From NCBI GenBank assembly GCA_015056655.1, contig SVFV01000005.1, positions 62,001 through 126,000 of the forward strand: DNA of 64,000 nt. The letters run 5' to 3'. The notes under the pieces are model-generated. The model saw nothing but the letters and a program-made list of their open reading frames with translations. It searched no databases and was not told the origin of the DNA. Positions 47,727-57,916 of the stretch are shown in pieces. The DNA comes from Butyrivibrio sp. GTDB taxonomy: Bacteria > Bacillota > Clostridia > Lachnospirales > Lachnospiraceae. Every line of letters begins with the position of its first letter. Position 1 is the stretch's first letter. The translations under genes were made by a program, and so were the position numbers.

Positions 47727-48603
47727 ATCCCTTTACCCCCGTTTCACTAATAAAAATCTCCTCCAATGACAGTGGAAGCATCTCCATGTAAATGGGGCTC
47801 TCCGCTCTCATAATCTCCTCTATCTCCTCCTCTGTTCCTCTCACTGTAAGAGTAAAGAGCTTACCTCTGTTCTCCTCAGTAATAACGCAGAGCTGCTTCA
47901 TAGCACTTTCCTTGCTTTCATCATCCCTGAATACGCACTGAAGCTTATGTACATCCGCCTTAGCATCATCCAGATTCTTGGAAAGGATAATTCCTCCCTT
48001 ATGAAGAAGTCCAACATTATCGCATATATCCTCAAGCTCTCTAAGGTTATGAGATGCAATTATTGGAGTGAATTTTCTTGTAGCCATATCACCTGCAAAA
48101 AGGCTCTTTACTGCCTGTCTCATAACAGGATCAAGGCCGTCAAATGTCTCATCGCAAAACAGATATCTTGTCAGAGCACTGACACCAAGAATTACGCTGA
48201 GCTGTTTTTTCATACCCTTTGAGAAGGTACTGATCTTTCTGTTTTTCTCCAGTTCGAATCTCCCCATGAGCTCATCAAAGCGCTGCATGCTGAAATTCTT
48301 ATAAATCTTCTGATAAAATGTAGCCATTTCTGCAGGAGTAGTATTCGCGAAAAAGGCTGTATCATCTGAGATATAGAAGAAATCTTCCTTTACCTCAGGA
48401 TTTTCAAATATCTCTTTTCCATCAATTGTTATACTTCCCTTATCCGGCTTAAGGATACCGGCTGCCATTCTAAGGAAAGTACTTTTTCCTGCTCCGTTTG
48501 TCCCAATGAGTCCAAATACCTGACCATCCTCAATAGTCAGATCAAGTCCTTTTATCGCCACAATATTATCAAAGCTTTTAGATAAATTCTGTGCTTTTAT
48601 CAT
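47701..48603 (-). CDS. ABC transporter ATP-binding protein (YtrB-like)
   Basis: VFGLIGTNGAGKSTFLRMAAGIL Walker A; YLFCDETFDGLDPVMR Walker B. Confidence 0.93.
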   Translation of the reverse strand: MIKAQNLSKSFDNIVAIKGLDLTIEDGQVFGLIGTNGAGKSTFLRMAAGILKPDKGSITIDGKEIFENPEVKEDFFYISDDTAFFANTTPAEMATFYQKIYKNFSMQRFDELMGRFELEKNRKISTFSKGMKKQLSVILGVSALTRYLFCDETFDGLDPVMRQAVKSLFAGDMATRKFTPIIASHNLRELEDICDNVGLLHKGGIILSKNLDDAKADVHKLQCVFRDDESKESAMKQLCVITEENRGKLFTLTVRGTEEEIEEIMRAESPIYMEMLPLSLEEIFISETGVKGYDIKKIIC

Positions 48604-48664
48604 GACTTGTTTCTCCTCCGTTCACCTTTCTTCGTCAGCCAAATTATATTGTAAATAGGTGCAT

Positions 48665-49030
48665 TCAGCCGTTATAGTTTTCCTTCACGTAATCAGTTAT
48701 CTCTTTTTGCTTCAGCTGCAAAGTAGCTGCCTTTTGCAAAAGCTCCTCCAGCTCATCAAAAAACTCTTTTCTCTTTGCCGGCATTACTTCTGCTACCCCT
48801 GTGGCAAATCTACCTCTTCCAGATACTGAATAGCAAAATCCCCTCTGTTCCAAGTTATCGTAGGCCTTCTGAATCGTATTAGGATTTATTGAAAGCTCTA
48901 CAGCAAGAGATCTGACTGAAGGAAGCGCCTCATCAGCTCCTATGGCACCGCATAGGATAAGCTCTTCCAGCTTTGCTGATATCTGTTCATATATTGGTCT
49001 CTTATCTCTGAAATCAATTTGTATCAGCAT
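48665..49030 (-). CDS. GntR-family regulator, YtrA subfamily
   Basis: IDFRDKRPIYEQISAKLEELILCGAIGADEALPSVRSLAVELSINPNTIQKAYDNLEQRGF. Confidence 0.94.
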   Translation of the reverse strand: MLIQIDFRDKRPIYEQISAKLEELILCGAIGADEALPSVRSLAVELSINPNTIQKAYDNLEQRGFCYSVSGRGRFATGVAEVMPAKRKEFFDELEELLQKAATLQLKQKEITDYVKENYNG

Positions 49031-49156
49031 TCCTACCTCCTGTACTATGAATACTTACTGTACTATGTCAATTAGTACACTTAATTTATATAATGTTTTC
49101 ATCTCCTTGTCAACAAATATCTTAAAAAGTTTATGAAAAACGCTCTTTTTACGCGA

Positions 49157-49186
49157 AAAACGGAGGCTGTCATCCAGCCTCCGTTT
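49157..49186 (-). terminator. Terminator after hemZ
   Basis: AACGGAGGCTG/CAGCCTCCGTT hairpin followed by TTT. Confidence 0.85.
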
Positions 49187-49200
49187 ACTTAATCACTGTA

Positions 49201-50760
49201 TTATTTATTCCCAAACAGTTCTCTTTTTCTTCCGATCATCTCGTCGATTTTCTCGATGTAAAGCTTTACATCCTTTACATTATCACATCTTTCGATTCTG
49301 CCATCACCATACACTCTCTTGGTTACTGTGCCTGCACCAAGAGCAACGATAGACTGCACCTCTTCCATCATAAGGATGTTGTAGATACCAGCTTTTCCTT
49401 CCTCAGCATAGCCTGTATTTTCAAGGTTTCCTGAGATGTTCTTCTGCCTGTACATATAGTACGGTGTAAGCCCCATTCTGGCAGCACCTTCTCTTGCGAT
49501 ATCCATCATCCTTCCGGTATCTCCCTCAAGAAAATATCCATTAGTCCTGATGTGCTCAGCAAGTCTTGATCCCCTCTTTACGGAAAGGCTGTGTACTGTA
49601 AGGTCATTTGGTCTGAGCTTTTCAATCTCCTCCATGGTGTGACGGACATCAGCTTCTGTTTCTCCGGGAAGTCCCAGAATAATATCCATGTTGATATTGT
49701 CAAAGCCCTCTTCTCTGGCGAAATTGTAGGCTTCTATAAACTGTTCTACTGTATGCTGTCTTCCGATTCTCTTTAGAGTTTCATTACTCATGGTCTGCGG
49801 ATTAACTGATATTCTGTCAACTCCGCATTCTTTCATGGCTTTAAGCTTATCTCTGGTAATGGAATCAGGACGTCCTGATTCAACAGTAAACTCTCTGCAG
49901 CCAGACAAATCAATCTTATCACCAAGATAGGTAATAAGCCTTCTCATCTCATCAGGCTCAAGTGTTGTAGGCGTTCCTCCACCTATATATACAGAGTTAA
50001 CCTTCTTACCCTTAAAAGCCTCTGCCACATAATCAATCTCTTTTTCAAGGCAGCTAAGATATGTGCCAACTGTCTTTTTCCAGGTTGCTATAGGAAAAGA
50101 TGTAAATGAGCAATATAGGCATGTTGTGGGACAGAACGGAATTCCAAGATAGATACTGTAATTGCCATCATAGTTGATGTCATCCATTATCTTCTTTTCA
50201 CGAACAGCTATATTGTAAGCAAGGTCAATCTTCTCTTCGGATACAAAGAAGGTTCCTCGCATGTAATCTCTGATCTCAGGCTCAGACTTATTCTCATAGA
50301 GCATCTGCATTGGTATTCTGGTTGGTCTTATTCCAGTAAGTGATCCCCAGGGAAGCTCATGTCCAACCTCAGTGCACAGCTCTCTGTACATAAGCTGCTT
50401 AAGAGCATTCTTGGGAGTTGAAAGAGAACTTGCTCTTCCATTTGTTGAGCTCTCAGAGACCTCTTTAGAAGAGTTCTCCTCACTGTCACTTTCAGCAGCT
50501 TCTTCTACTGCCTCTTTGTCGCACTCTGCACTGACCTTTCGCACAATCTCACCATTATGGAGGATTTCCATATTGATAAGGCCATCCTTTGTTGCATATT
50601 CCAGACGCATGGAAAGCTTTAAGTCTTCACTTACCACATCCTTTTTTGCCTCCAGCTCCTCCTTTGTCAGAACAGAAACATCTTCAGCTGGATAAAAAGC
50701 CTTCACCAGTGAGTGAATATCGTATTTAAATCTATCTTCATTTATTTCAACAAGTATCAT
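49201..50760 (-). CDS. hemZ: Radical SAM coproporphyrinogen dehydrogenase HemZ
   Basis: YLGIPFCPTTCLYCSFTSFPI; YIGGGTPTTLEPDEMRRLI; DIILGLPGET. Confidence 0.92.
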   Translation of the reverse strand: MILVEINEDRFKYDIHSLVKAFYPAEDVSVLTKEELEAKKDVVSEDLKLSMRLEYATKDGLINMEILHNGEIVRKVSAECDKEAVEEAAESDSEENSSKEVSESSTNGRASSLSTPKNALKQLMYRELCTEVGHELPWGSLTGIRPTRIPMQMLYENKSEPEIRDYMRGTFFVSEEKIDLAYNIAVREKKIMDDINYDGNYSIYLGIPFCPTTCLYCSFTSFPIATWKKTVGTYLSCLEKEIDYVAEAFKGKKVNSVYIGGGTPTTLEPDEMRRLITYLGDKIDLSGCREFTVESGRPDSITRDKLKAMKECGVDRISVNPQTMSNETLKRIGRQHTVEQFIEAYNFAREEGFDNINMDIILGLPGETEADVRHTMEEIEKLRPNDLTVHSLSVKRGSRLAEHIRTNGYFLEGDTGRMMDIAREGAARMGLTPYYMYRQKNISGNLENTGYAEEGKAGIYNILMMEEVQSIVALGAGTVTKRVYGDGRIERCDNVKDVKLYIEKIDEMIGRKRELFGNK

Positions 50761-50787
50761 AAATCTTAGTGCTTTCTAATTCTCAAA

Positions 50788-51471
50788 TTAAACAAAACTG
50801 TTGTACTTCTTCTCATAACCAATAGTGGTTATATCATTATGTCCAGGATAAACGATGGTTTTCTCAGGCAGAGTAAAGAGCTTTTCTCTGATTGACCTTG
50901 AAAGCGTAGCAGCTGAGCCTAAAGGAAAATCAGTTCTTCCTACAGAGCCTTCAAACAAGGTATCTCCGCTTATGACAATTCCATCATCCTCGAAATAATA
51001 GCAGCAGCTTCCCTCTGTATGTCCAGGGGTCTCAAATACCTTAAATTTAAAGCCTGCTGCCTCGCAGACATCACCCTCATGCACATATCCATCAGGCTTT
51101 ACTGTATAGCTCTGTCCAACGAACTGTGCTGAAAGATTAAGGAATGGATCCTCGCAGTACTTCTTGTCCTTCTCGCAGACATATACCTTCGCACCAGAAA
51201 GCTCGCGCAGCTTATCTACTCCAAGAAAATGATCAAAATGAGCATGGGTCAGATAGATGGCTTCAACCTTATAACCGCGATTTGCAAGCTCGTCGTAGAT
51301 CAGCTCTCCCCTGTCAGCAGGGTCAAAGAAAACGCAGGGAGTGGGATCATCATAGTGAACTCCCCTGCTGTGATCTCTTCCATCCTCTTTATAAACAAAA
51401 TAGCAGTTAGTCTGCACCATTCCAAGGAGCATAGACCCAACTGCTGCTTTTCCGATTTCTCTTTCTGCCAT
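50788..51471 (-). CDS. MBL-fold metallo-hydrolase (glyoxalase II-like)
   Basis: IYLTHAHFDHFLGVDKLRE; TPGHTEGSCCYYF; SGDTLFEGSVGRTDFPLGS; start trimmed. Confidence 0.92.
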   Translation of the reverse strand: MAEREIGKAAVGSMLLGMVQTNCYFVYKEDGRDHSRGVHYDDPTPCVFFDPADRGELIYDELANRGYKVEAIYLTHAHFDHFLGVDKLRELSGAKVYVCEKDKKYCEDPFLNLSAQFVGQSYTVKPDGYVHEGDVCEAAGFKFKVFETPGHTEGSCCYYFEDDGIVISGDTLFEGSVGRTDFPLGSAATLSRSIREKLFTLPEKTIVYPGHNDITTIGYEKKYNSFV

Positions 51472-51527
51472 ATTACCTCTCTTCAAAAAATCATCAGGCA
51501 GAGAACCCTGCTTAAAGCACAGTTTCC

Positions 51528-53816
51528 TCAACCTGATGTTCTCTCAATATCAATTACGCTATCAATGTTTCTAATCTTATCAACAATCTCTCCAAGTTCT
51601 TCTCTGCTTGATACCTGGAATGCAGTTTCCATTGTAGCAAGTCCCTGCTTACTGGTTCTGGTATTCATGGAAATGATATCAACATTTTTCTCAGTGAGAG
51701 CTCTTGATACGTCAGCCAATAATCCTGATCTGTTGTTAGCAAAAATATTGATGGTCGCAACATATTTCTCTCCGGGAGCACGAGCTTCCCATCTGGCTTC
51801 GATAAGCCTTGTGCGATCCTCCTTCTGCATGGACTGAACGTTTACGCAGTCTCTTCTATGAATGGAAACGCCACGTCCCCTTGTAACAAATCCAACAATC
51901 GGATCACCGGGAACAGGATTACAGCACTTTGAGAAACGAACTGCAACGTCATGTATGCCCTTAACGATAATGGCACTTCCACTGCTGCTGACTCTGGGAG
52001 TTACTCCAGTCTCTGCAACTGCAGCAAGCACCTCTTCATCAGTCATATTCTGCTTATGATCCTTCTCATAAAGCTCAAGGATCTTATTAACAACCTGACC
52101 TTCTTTAAGGCCGCCATGTCCTACTGCTGCAAGTACAGCATCCCAGCTGTGGAATCCGTACTTTCTAACAATAAGCTCCTGGTATTCAGGCTTCATCACA
52201 CTATAAAGATCAATTCCCTTGGATTTACAATGCTCAAGCAGAAGTTCTTTTCCCTTGGAAATATTCTCTTCCTTGAACTCATTTCTAAACCACTGATTGA
52301 TCTTATTCTTGGTGGATGTACTACCTACAATACTGAGCCAGTCTCTACTAGGTCCCTTAGAATTCTGGCTGGTAAGAATTTCAATTCTATCACCGTTCTG
52401 AATGCGATAATCAATAGGAACAAGCTTACCATTTACCTTGGCACCTATCATCTTATTACCAACAGCACTGTGGATTGAATATGCAAAATCAATAGGTGTT
52501 GAGCCTGCCGGGAGGTTCTTTACTTCGCCGTTAGGAGTGAAGCAGTAAACATCCTCTGAGAAGAGGTTAAGGTCACTCTTTAACAGGTTCATGAATTCCT
52601 GGTTATCTGACATGTCCTGCTGCCATTCAAGAATCTGGCGAAGCCATGTAAGCTTCTCTTCTTCCTGTCCCTCAGCATGTTTTCCATCAGATGCCTCTTT
52701 GTATTTCCAGTGAGCAGCGATACCGTACTCAGCAGCCCTATGCATATCATAGGTTCTGATCTGGATTTCAAAAGGCTGTCCCGTAGTACCAATAAGTGTC
52801 GTATGAAGTGACTGATACATATTGGGCTTGGGCATTGCTATATAGTCTTTGAATCTGCCGGGGATTGGCTTATACATCTCATGGATTACACCAAGGGCTG
52901 CATAGCAATCCTTAACAGAGTTCACTATTATTCTGACTGCAAAAAGATCATAGATCTGTTCAAGAGATTTACCCTGGTTGTGCATCTTTTTGTAAATACT
53001 AAAGAAATGCTTTACTCTACCATTTACTTCACCAGGGATACCAGCTGCTATGATGTGGCTTCTAACCTCTTCGCAGATACCCTCTACATATTTCTCTCGC
53101 TCTACCTTCCTCTGAGCAACTCGCTTAACCAGATCGTAGTAAATATCTGGCTCTAAGTATTTAAGTGAAAGGTCATCAAGCTCAATCTTGATCTTACTGA
53201 TACCAAGTCTGCCGGCTATAGGACTATAAATATCCAGTGTCTCCTGGGCTATTCTCTGCTGCTTCTCAGGAGGCATGTGCTTTAATGTCCTCATGTTATG
53301 CAGTCTGTCGGCAAGCTTGATAAGAATTACTCTGATATCCTTTGCCATAGCAAGGAACATTTTTCTAAGGTTCTGAGCCTGCATCTCCATCTGATCAGGA
53401 GTCTTGGTTGCATAGTCACCGGAAAGCTCCAGTCCCTGCAACTTGGTAACACCATCAACAAGAAGTGCTACGTCTGCTCCGAACTGCTCCTCTACCTGCT
53501 CCTTGGTATAGATCGTGTCCTCAACAACATCATGAAGAAGTCCTGCTGCTATTGTCTCCTTATCCATTTCAAGATCTGCAAGGATAATAGCAACACATAA
53601 AGGATGAATAATATAAGGCTCACCGGATTTTCTTCTCTGTTCCTTGTGAGCCTCTGCTGCGGCAGTATATGCCTTTTCAATCAGTGTAATATCATCAGAA
53701 GGGTGGTATCTGCGGACACGACTAATAAGCCCATCATAGAGGGCTTCCGGTGATTGGAATTCATCGATTGATTCAATTTTTCCATCATCAAACTCAGTCT
53801 GTCCCATTAGTTCCAC
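51528..53816 (-). CDS. relA: Bifunctional (p)ppGpp synthetase/hydrolase RelA/SpoT
   Basis: HD domain GLLHDVVEDT; synthetase YDLFAVRIIV...; TGS and ACT domains. Confidence 0.97.
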   Translation of the reverse strand: MELMGQTEFDDGKIESIDEFQSPEALYDGLISRVRRYHPSDDITLIEKAYTAAAEAHKEQRRKSGEPYIIHPLCVAIILADLEMDKETIAAGLLHDVVEDTIYTKEQVEEQFGADVALLVDGVTKLQGLELSGDYATKTPDQMEMQAQNLRKMFLAMAKDIRVILIKLADRLHNMRTLKHMPPEKQQRIAQETLDIYSPIAGRLGISKIKIELDDLSLKYLEPDIYYDLVKRVAQRKVEREKYVEGICEEVRSHIIAAGIPGEVNGRVKHFFSIYKKMHNQGKSLEQIYDLFAVRIIVNSVKDCYAALGVIHEMYKPIPGRFKDYIAMPKPNMYQSLHTTLIGTTGQPFEIQIRTYDMHRAAEYGIAAHWKYKEASDGKHAEGQEEEKLTWLRQILEWQQDMSDNQEFMNLLKSDLNLFSEDVYCFTPNGEVKNLPAGSTPIDFAYSIHSAVGNKMIGAKVNGKLVPIDYRIQNGDRIEILTSQNSKGPSRDWLSIVGSTSTKNKINQWFRNEFKEENISKGKELLLEHCKSKGIDLYSVMKPEYQELIVRKYGFHSWDAVLAAVGHGGLKEGQVVNKILELYEKDHKQNMTDEEVLAAVAETGVTPRVSSSGSAIIVKGIHDVAVRFSKCCNPVPGDPIVGFVTRGRGVSIHRRDCVNVQSMQKEDRTRLIEARWEARAPGEKYVATINIFANNRSGLLADVSRALTEKNVDIISMNTRTSKQGLATMETAFQVSSREELGEIVDKIRNIDSVIDIERTSG

Positions 53817-53831
53817 CTTCTAGTATTAAGA

Positions 53832-54362
53832 TTACTTTCCTTCGTAAGCAAGTGCTGAGAAAAGCTTGTAGTCGCCAAGAGCTTCTCTGCCCTTAAGCCC
53901 CTTAAGCTCCATCATTACAAGAACACCTGCAACCTCACCCTCAAGCTTCTCGATCAATCTGATCATAGCCTTGGTTGTTCCACCTGTAGCGATAAGGTCG
54001 TCAACGATAAGTACCTTCTGTCCAGGCTTAATAGAATCCTTGTGCATCTCAAGAGTAGCTGTGCCATACTCAAGCTCATAGTCCTCTGAAATTGTCTCGC
54101 AAGGAAGCTTACCCTTTTTACGAATCATAACGAAGGGCTTCTTCATATTGTATGCAATAGCTGTACCAAAGATAAATCCTCTTGATTCAGCGCCAACAAC
54201 CACATCGAAATCAAGATCCTTTACAAGGTTCTGCATCTCATCGATTGCAAGCTGAAGTCCGTCAGCATCCTGTAAAACGCTTGTGATATCGCGGAACATG
54301 ATACCAGGCTCCGGGAAATCAGGGATTGTTCTTACGTACTCGTCTAATTTTTTCATTTTCAT
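53832..54362 (-). CDS. apt: Adenine phosphoribosyltransferase
   Basis: YVRTIPDFPEPGIMFRDITSVLQD; VLIVDDLIATGGTTKAMI. Confidence 0.97.
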   Translation of the reverse strand: MKMKKLDEYVRTIPDFPEPGIMFRDITSVLQDADGLQLAIDEMQNLVKDLDFDVVVGAESRGFIFGTAIAYNMKKPFVMIRKKGKLPCETISEDYELEYGTATLEMHKDSIKPGQKVLIVDDLIATGGTTKAMIRLIEKLEGEVAGVLVMMELKGLKGREALGDYKLFSALAYEGK

Positions 54363-54446
54363 TACCTCATTAAAATTTCACTTAACCAATGTAGTATATC
54401 ACAATTCATTCTTGAAATACACATTTTGGTTTTAAGTGGTTTCCAC

Positions 54447-54492
54447 ATTTCCAAAGGCCCTTTATGATAACCATTATCATAAAAGGCCTTAA
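54447..54492 (-). terminator. Terminator-like hairpin after the lipoprotein gene
   Basis: AAGGCCTTTTATGATAA/TTATCATAAAGGGCCTT (one mismatch). Confidence 0.7.
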
Positions 54493-54500
54493 AGCTACTC

Positions 54501-55604
54501 TTATTCAAGATTAAAGGTTGTTGTCTCTCCCTTAAGGTCTCCGATAAGCCCAAGACTCTCAACAGTCTTTACCTTATCAGCTTTCATCTGCTTTACCAGT
54601 ACCATGTTTACCTTAGCGCCTGCAGGAATAGTTCCTGTAAAGCTGCTGAGGTCATTCTGGAGCATGGTCACATTTGTATATCCTACATTAGTTCCATTTA
54701 AGATAATTTGGAAATGAGGATTAGCCTTGACCATATCCACAGCCACATCCATTCCGCTGGTATTTATAAGCTTAAAGTTCAGTATCAACAGCTTATTTCC
54801 ACTGGTTGCAGTAATAGAGAAAACTTCACTTTCATCAGCATAAGAAGAGTTAACGCTGTAGCCTGAGTAGGTAAGGAAGATTCCCTTTGAAATCTCCTGT
54901 CTCATTCCATCAACAGTATTATCTGTCTCAGTTGTAAGCACCTCTTCTGAAGTTTCTTCACTTACAGGCTGCTCACTTTCAGGTTCTTCAGCTTCAGATG
55001 AATTATCGATTCCTTCCTGAAGGTCATCCTCGTATTTCTCTAAAAGCTTATCGATATCATCTTCCTCAGAGTTCTGCTCAGGCTTTGTCTCCTGAGTACT
55101 CTCTGGCTCCTCTGTTTCCTCCTTCGAAGCCTTTGAAGTTTCTTCCTGTGCTATTTCCTCTTCTTTAGGTTCCTCTACAGTCTCTTCTTCAGAGGGTAAA
55201 GTCGTTTCTTCTGATGGTTCTTCTGTCTCTTCAACCTGTTCTTCTACAGGCTCTTCAGTTTCATTCTCCTCAGGAATCTGAGTCTCTTCAGCCATTGCAA
55301 GATCTGTATCTTCCTCCTGAGTTTCTTCTGTACTTAATCCCATCGCAGCAGCATTCTCAGCATCTCTTGCCGCCTTTGCTGCCTCTCTGTTTTCTTTTTC
55401 AATCTGCTTTTGCATTTCAAGAGCAGACAATGACGAGAGCCTCTCAACTCCGTTATTAGAATACTTCAATAACAGGTTCACAGAATACTGTACAACCTGA
55501 TCATATTCCTCCTGAGTCATCTCAGGAAATTGTGAGCCGCATCCTGTCAGCAAAAGACTGGATGTAATACCTATTGCCAATGCTTTAAGTACGCTCTTCT
55601 TCAT
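54501..55604 (-). CDS. Lipoprotein with long Glu/Ser/Thr-rich linker and C-terminal DUF4352-like domain
   Basis: Lipobox SSLLLTGCGSQ; ~150-aa E-rich low-complexity segment; start trimmed to MKKSVLKALAIG. Confidence 0.85.
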   Translation of the reverse strand: MKKSVLKALAIGITSSLLLTGCGSQFPEMTQEEYDQVVQYSVNLLLKYSNNGVERLSSLSALEMQKQIEKENREAAKAARDAENAAAMGLSTEETQEEDTDLAMAEETQIPEENETEEPVEEQVEETEEPSEETTLPSEEETVEEPKEEEIAQEETSKASKEETEEPESTQETKPEQNSEEDDIDKLLEKYEDDLQEGIDNSSEAEEPESEQPVSEETSEEVLTTETDNTVDGMRQEISKGIFLTYSGYSVNSSYADESEVFSITATSGNKLLILNFKLINTSGMDVAVDMVKANPHFQIILNGTNVGYTNVTMLQNDLSSFTGTIPAGAKVNMVLVKQMKADKVKTVESLGLIGDLKGETTTFNLE

Positions 55605-55648
55605 AGTGCCCCCTCTTTTTGCCTTATAGCAAAAACGCAAGTTCTACA

Positions 55649-57187
55649 TCAAGTATTACACTCAAGTTCAAACCAGAATTCCACGCCGTTATCATAATTT
55701 CTCACACCGTACTCCTGGTGCATGGAATCCATAATCGCCTTAACAATCGAAAGTCCTACTCCACTTCCACCATACTCTCTGGTCCTTGCTTTATCAACCT
55801 TGTAAAACTTCTCCCAGATATGGTCAATGCTATCCTCAGGAATAGGTTCTCCTGTATTAAAGACGGATACTCTTACCTTGTCATCTATCTTTTCAAGCTT
55901 AATTTCAATTACACACTCTCCGTCCAAATGGTTAAGGGCGTTGGTGTAGTAGTTCATTATTACTTCTTCTGTCTTGAATTCATCTGCCCATACATAAATT
56001 GGCTCATAATCTGCCATATGCACAGTTGCATTTTTCTGTTTCGTTAATATATCGGCAGATTTAAGGTAATTCTTTATGGTTTCCACTATATCAAAGCGTT
56101 CCATCTGAACTACGTCATTACCAAACTCAAGCTGATTCAGAGTCAGGAGTTTTTTTACAAGCACATCCATCTTGGATGCCTCATCACGGATTACCTCACA
56201 GTAAAAATCCATGCTCTCCTGATCATCTATAATTCCCTCCTGAAGTCCCTCTGCATACCCCTGAATAAGAGCGATAGGAGTCTTTAGCTCATGAGATACA
56301 TTTGACAAAAACTCTCGTCTCATTTCATCTATCTCTTCTTTATGAGCGATATCCTGCTTGAGTTCATTGTTAGCAGTCTTTAACTCCCTGATAGTAGTCT
56401 CAAGAGTCTCAGAAAGTTCGTTTATATTCTCTCCAAGTATATCCAGCTCATTTCTGTTTTTACCACTAGACTGGTACTTGGCTTCAAAGTTGAGATTCTT
56501 CATCTCACTTGATATCTGGCTTAATCTCAAAATAGGCCTTGTAACCCTGTTTGTCAAAAAGATAAGAAGAATACTTCCTATAAGAATCGCAGCACCTCCA
56601 ACAATAGCCATGAATCTGTTGAAGATACTTACACTCTCTCTGATTCCGGCTATAGCACTTCTAACCATTACTATATATCCAGAATCAATGACACCCCATA
56701 TCTCGAGGTATTCAGTGTTCATTCTCTTATCAACTTCTATCTGAACTGTGTAATCATCAGTTTTCTCAAGGATCACTCTGTTCGTTACAACCGCGGAAAA
56801 CATATCCTCGCCGATGAGATTATCCCACAAAATATGAGCCATATACTCAGCATCGCTTGATGAAGATTTGATCATCTGGGAATCAGCATCAAGCACGATC
56901 AGCTCTATACCATAGGTATCACATATGCTCTGAAGCTCTATATCATATTCATCTGTTGCAAAGCTTCCATCAGTAGAAGCATCATTAATATTGCTGTAAG
57001 CAGTTTTTACAACCTTAGTCTGATGAGAGAGGTAAACTCTTTCAAGGAGCATCATGTTTGTTAAGAGGCAAAAACCAATCATCGCCACCATAACAAGGAT
57101 GAATAAAACGCTAAATTCTGCCCTTAAAGAATGATTTACCCTCTTTGTTGCATCTTTATTTCTAGAAAAAATCGACATTATCTTCAC
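55649..57187 (-). CDS. Sensor histidine kinase
   Basis: HAMP plus HisKA FLSNVSHELKTPIALIQGYAEGL and HATPase GGSGVGLSIVKAIM. Confidence 0.95.
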   Translation of the reverse strand: MKIMSIFSRNKDATKRVNHSLRAEFSVLFILVMVAMIGFCLLTNMMLLERVYLSHQTKVVKTAYSNINDASTDGSFATDEYDIELQSICDTYGIELIVLDADSQMIKSSSSDAEYMAHILWDNLIGEDMFSAVVTNRVILEKTDDYTVQIEVDKRMNTEYLEIWGVIDSGYIVMVRSAIAGIRESVSIFNRFMAIVGGAAILIGSILLIFLTNRVTRPILRLSQISSEMKNLNFEAKYQSSGKNRNELDILGENINELSETLETTIRELKTANNELKQDIAHKEEIDEMRREFLSNVSHELKTPIALIQGYAEGLQEGIIDDQESMDFYCEVIRDEASKMDVLVKKLLTLNQLEFGNDVVQMERFDIVETIKNYLKSADILTKQKNATVHMADYEPIYVWADEFKTEEVIMNYYTNALNHLDGECVIEIKLEKIDDKVRVSVFNTGEPIPEDSIDHIWEKFYKVDKARTREYGGSGVGLSIVKAIMDSMHQEYGVRNYDNGVEFWFELECNT

Positions 57188-57861
57188 TCTTCAAATTTGT
57201 ATCCCATGCCCCAGATAGTCTTAATGAGATCACCCTTTTCTCCCATTTTTCCACGAAGCTTTTTAACATGGGTATCAATTGTTCTGGCATCTCCAAAATA
57301 GTCATAGTTCCAGACATTATTGAGAATCTTCTCTCTTGAAAGAGCGATGCCCTTGTTCTCAATAAAGTATGTCAAAAGCTCGAACTCCTTAAAGCTAAGC
57401 TCGATTCCCTTACCATCAATCTCAACGCTATGCGCAGCCTTGTTAATAACAATTCCTCCAGCCTCTAGAATATCCTCGCTGGTAACCTGTGTAGTTCTTC
57501 TAAGAATCGCATCAACTCTGGCAACTAATATCTTGGGGCTAAAGGGCTTACCAATATATTCATCAACACCAAGCTCAAAGCCCTGAAGCTCATCTCTTTC
57601 TTCTGTCTTTGCAGTAAGCATGATGATAGGCACCTTAGAATATGCTCTTACCTCTCTGCAAACCTGCCATCCATCCATCTTCGGCATCATAACGTCCAGA
57701 ATAATAAGCGCAATGTCATTCTGGTTTTCAAAGAAAATATCAAGAGCCTTCTGGCCATCCTCTGCTTCTATTACGTCAAAATTACTTTTTACAAGGAAGT
57801 CACGAACAAGCTTCCTCATTCTGGCTTCATCATCAACCACTAATATTTTCAGCTTTTCCAT
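57184..57861 (-). CDS. OmpR-family response regulator
   Basis: ILVVDDEARMRKLVRDFL...LIILDVMMPKMDGWQVC; C-terminal wHTH SFKEFELLTYFIENKGIALSREKILNNVWNYDYFGDARTIDTHVKKLR. Confidence 0.96.
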   Translation of the reverse strand: MEKLKILVVDDEARMRKLVRDFLVKSNFDVIEAEDGQKALDIFFENQNDIALIILDVMMPKMDGWQVCREVRAYSKVPIIMLTAKTEERDELQGFELGVDEYIGKPFSPKILVARVDAILRRTTQVTSEDILEAGGIVINKAAHSVEIDGKGIELSFKEFELLTYFIENKGIALSREKILNNVWNYDYFGDARTIDTHVKKLRGKMGEKGDLIKTIWGMGYKFEE

Positions 57862-57916
57862 TATGTAAATCTCCTAAGTAAATATATGTAAAATAAAGCT
57901 ACTCACATATACTACA

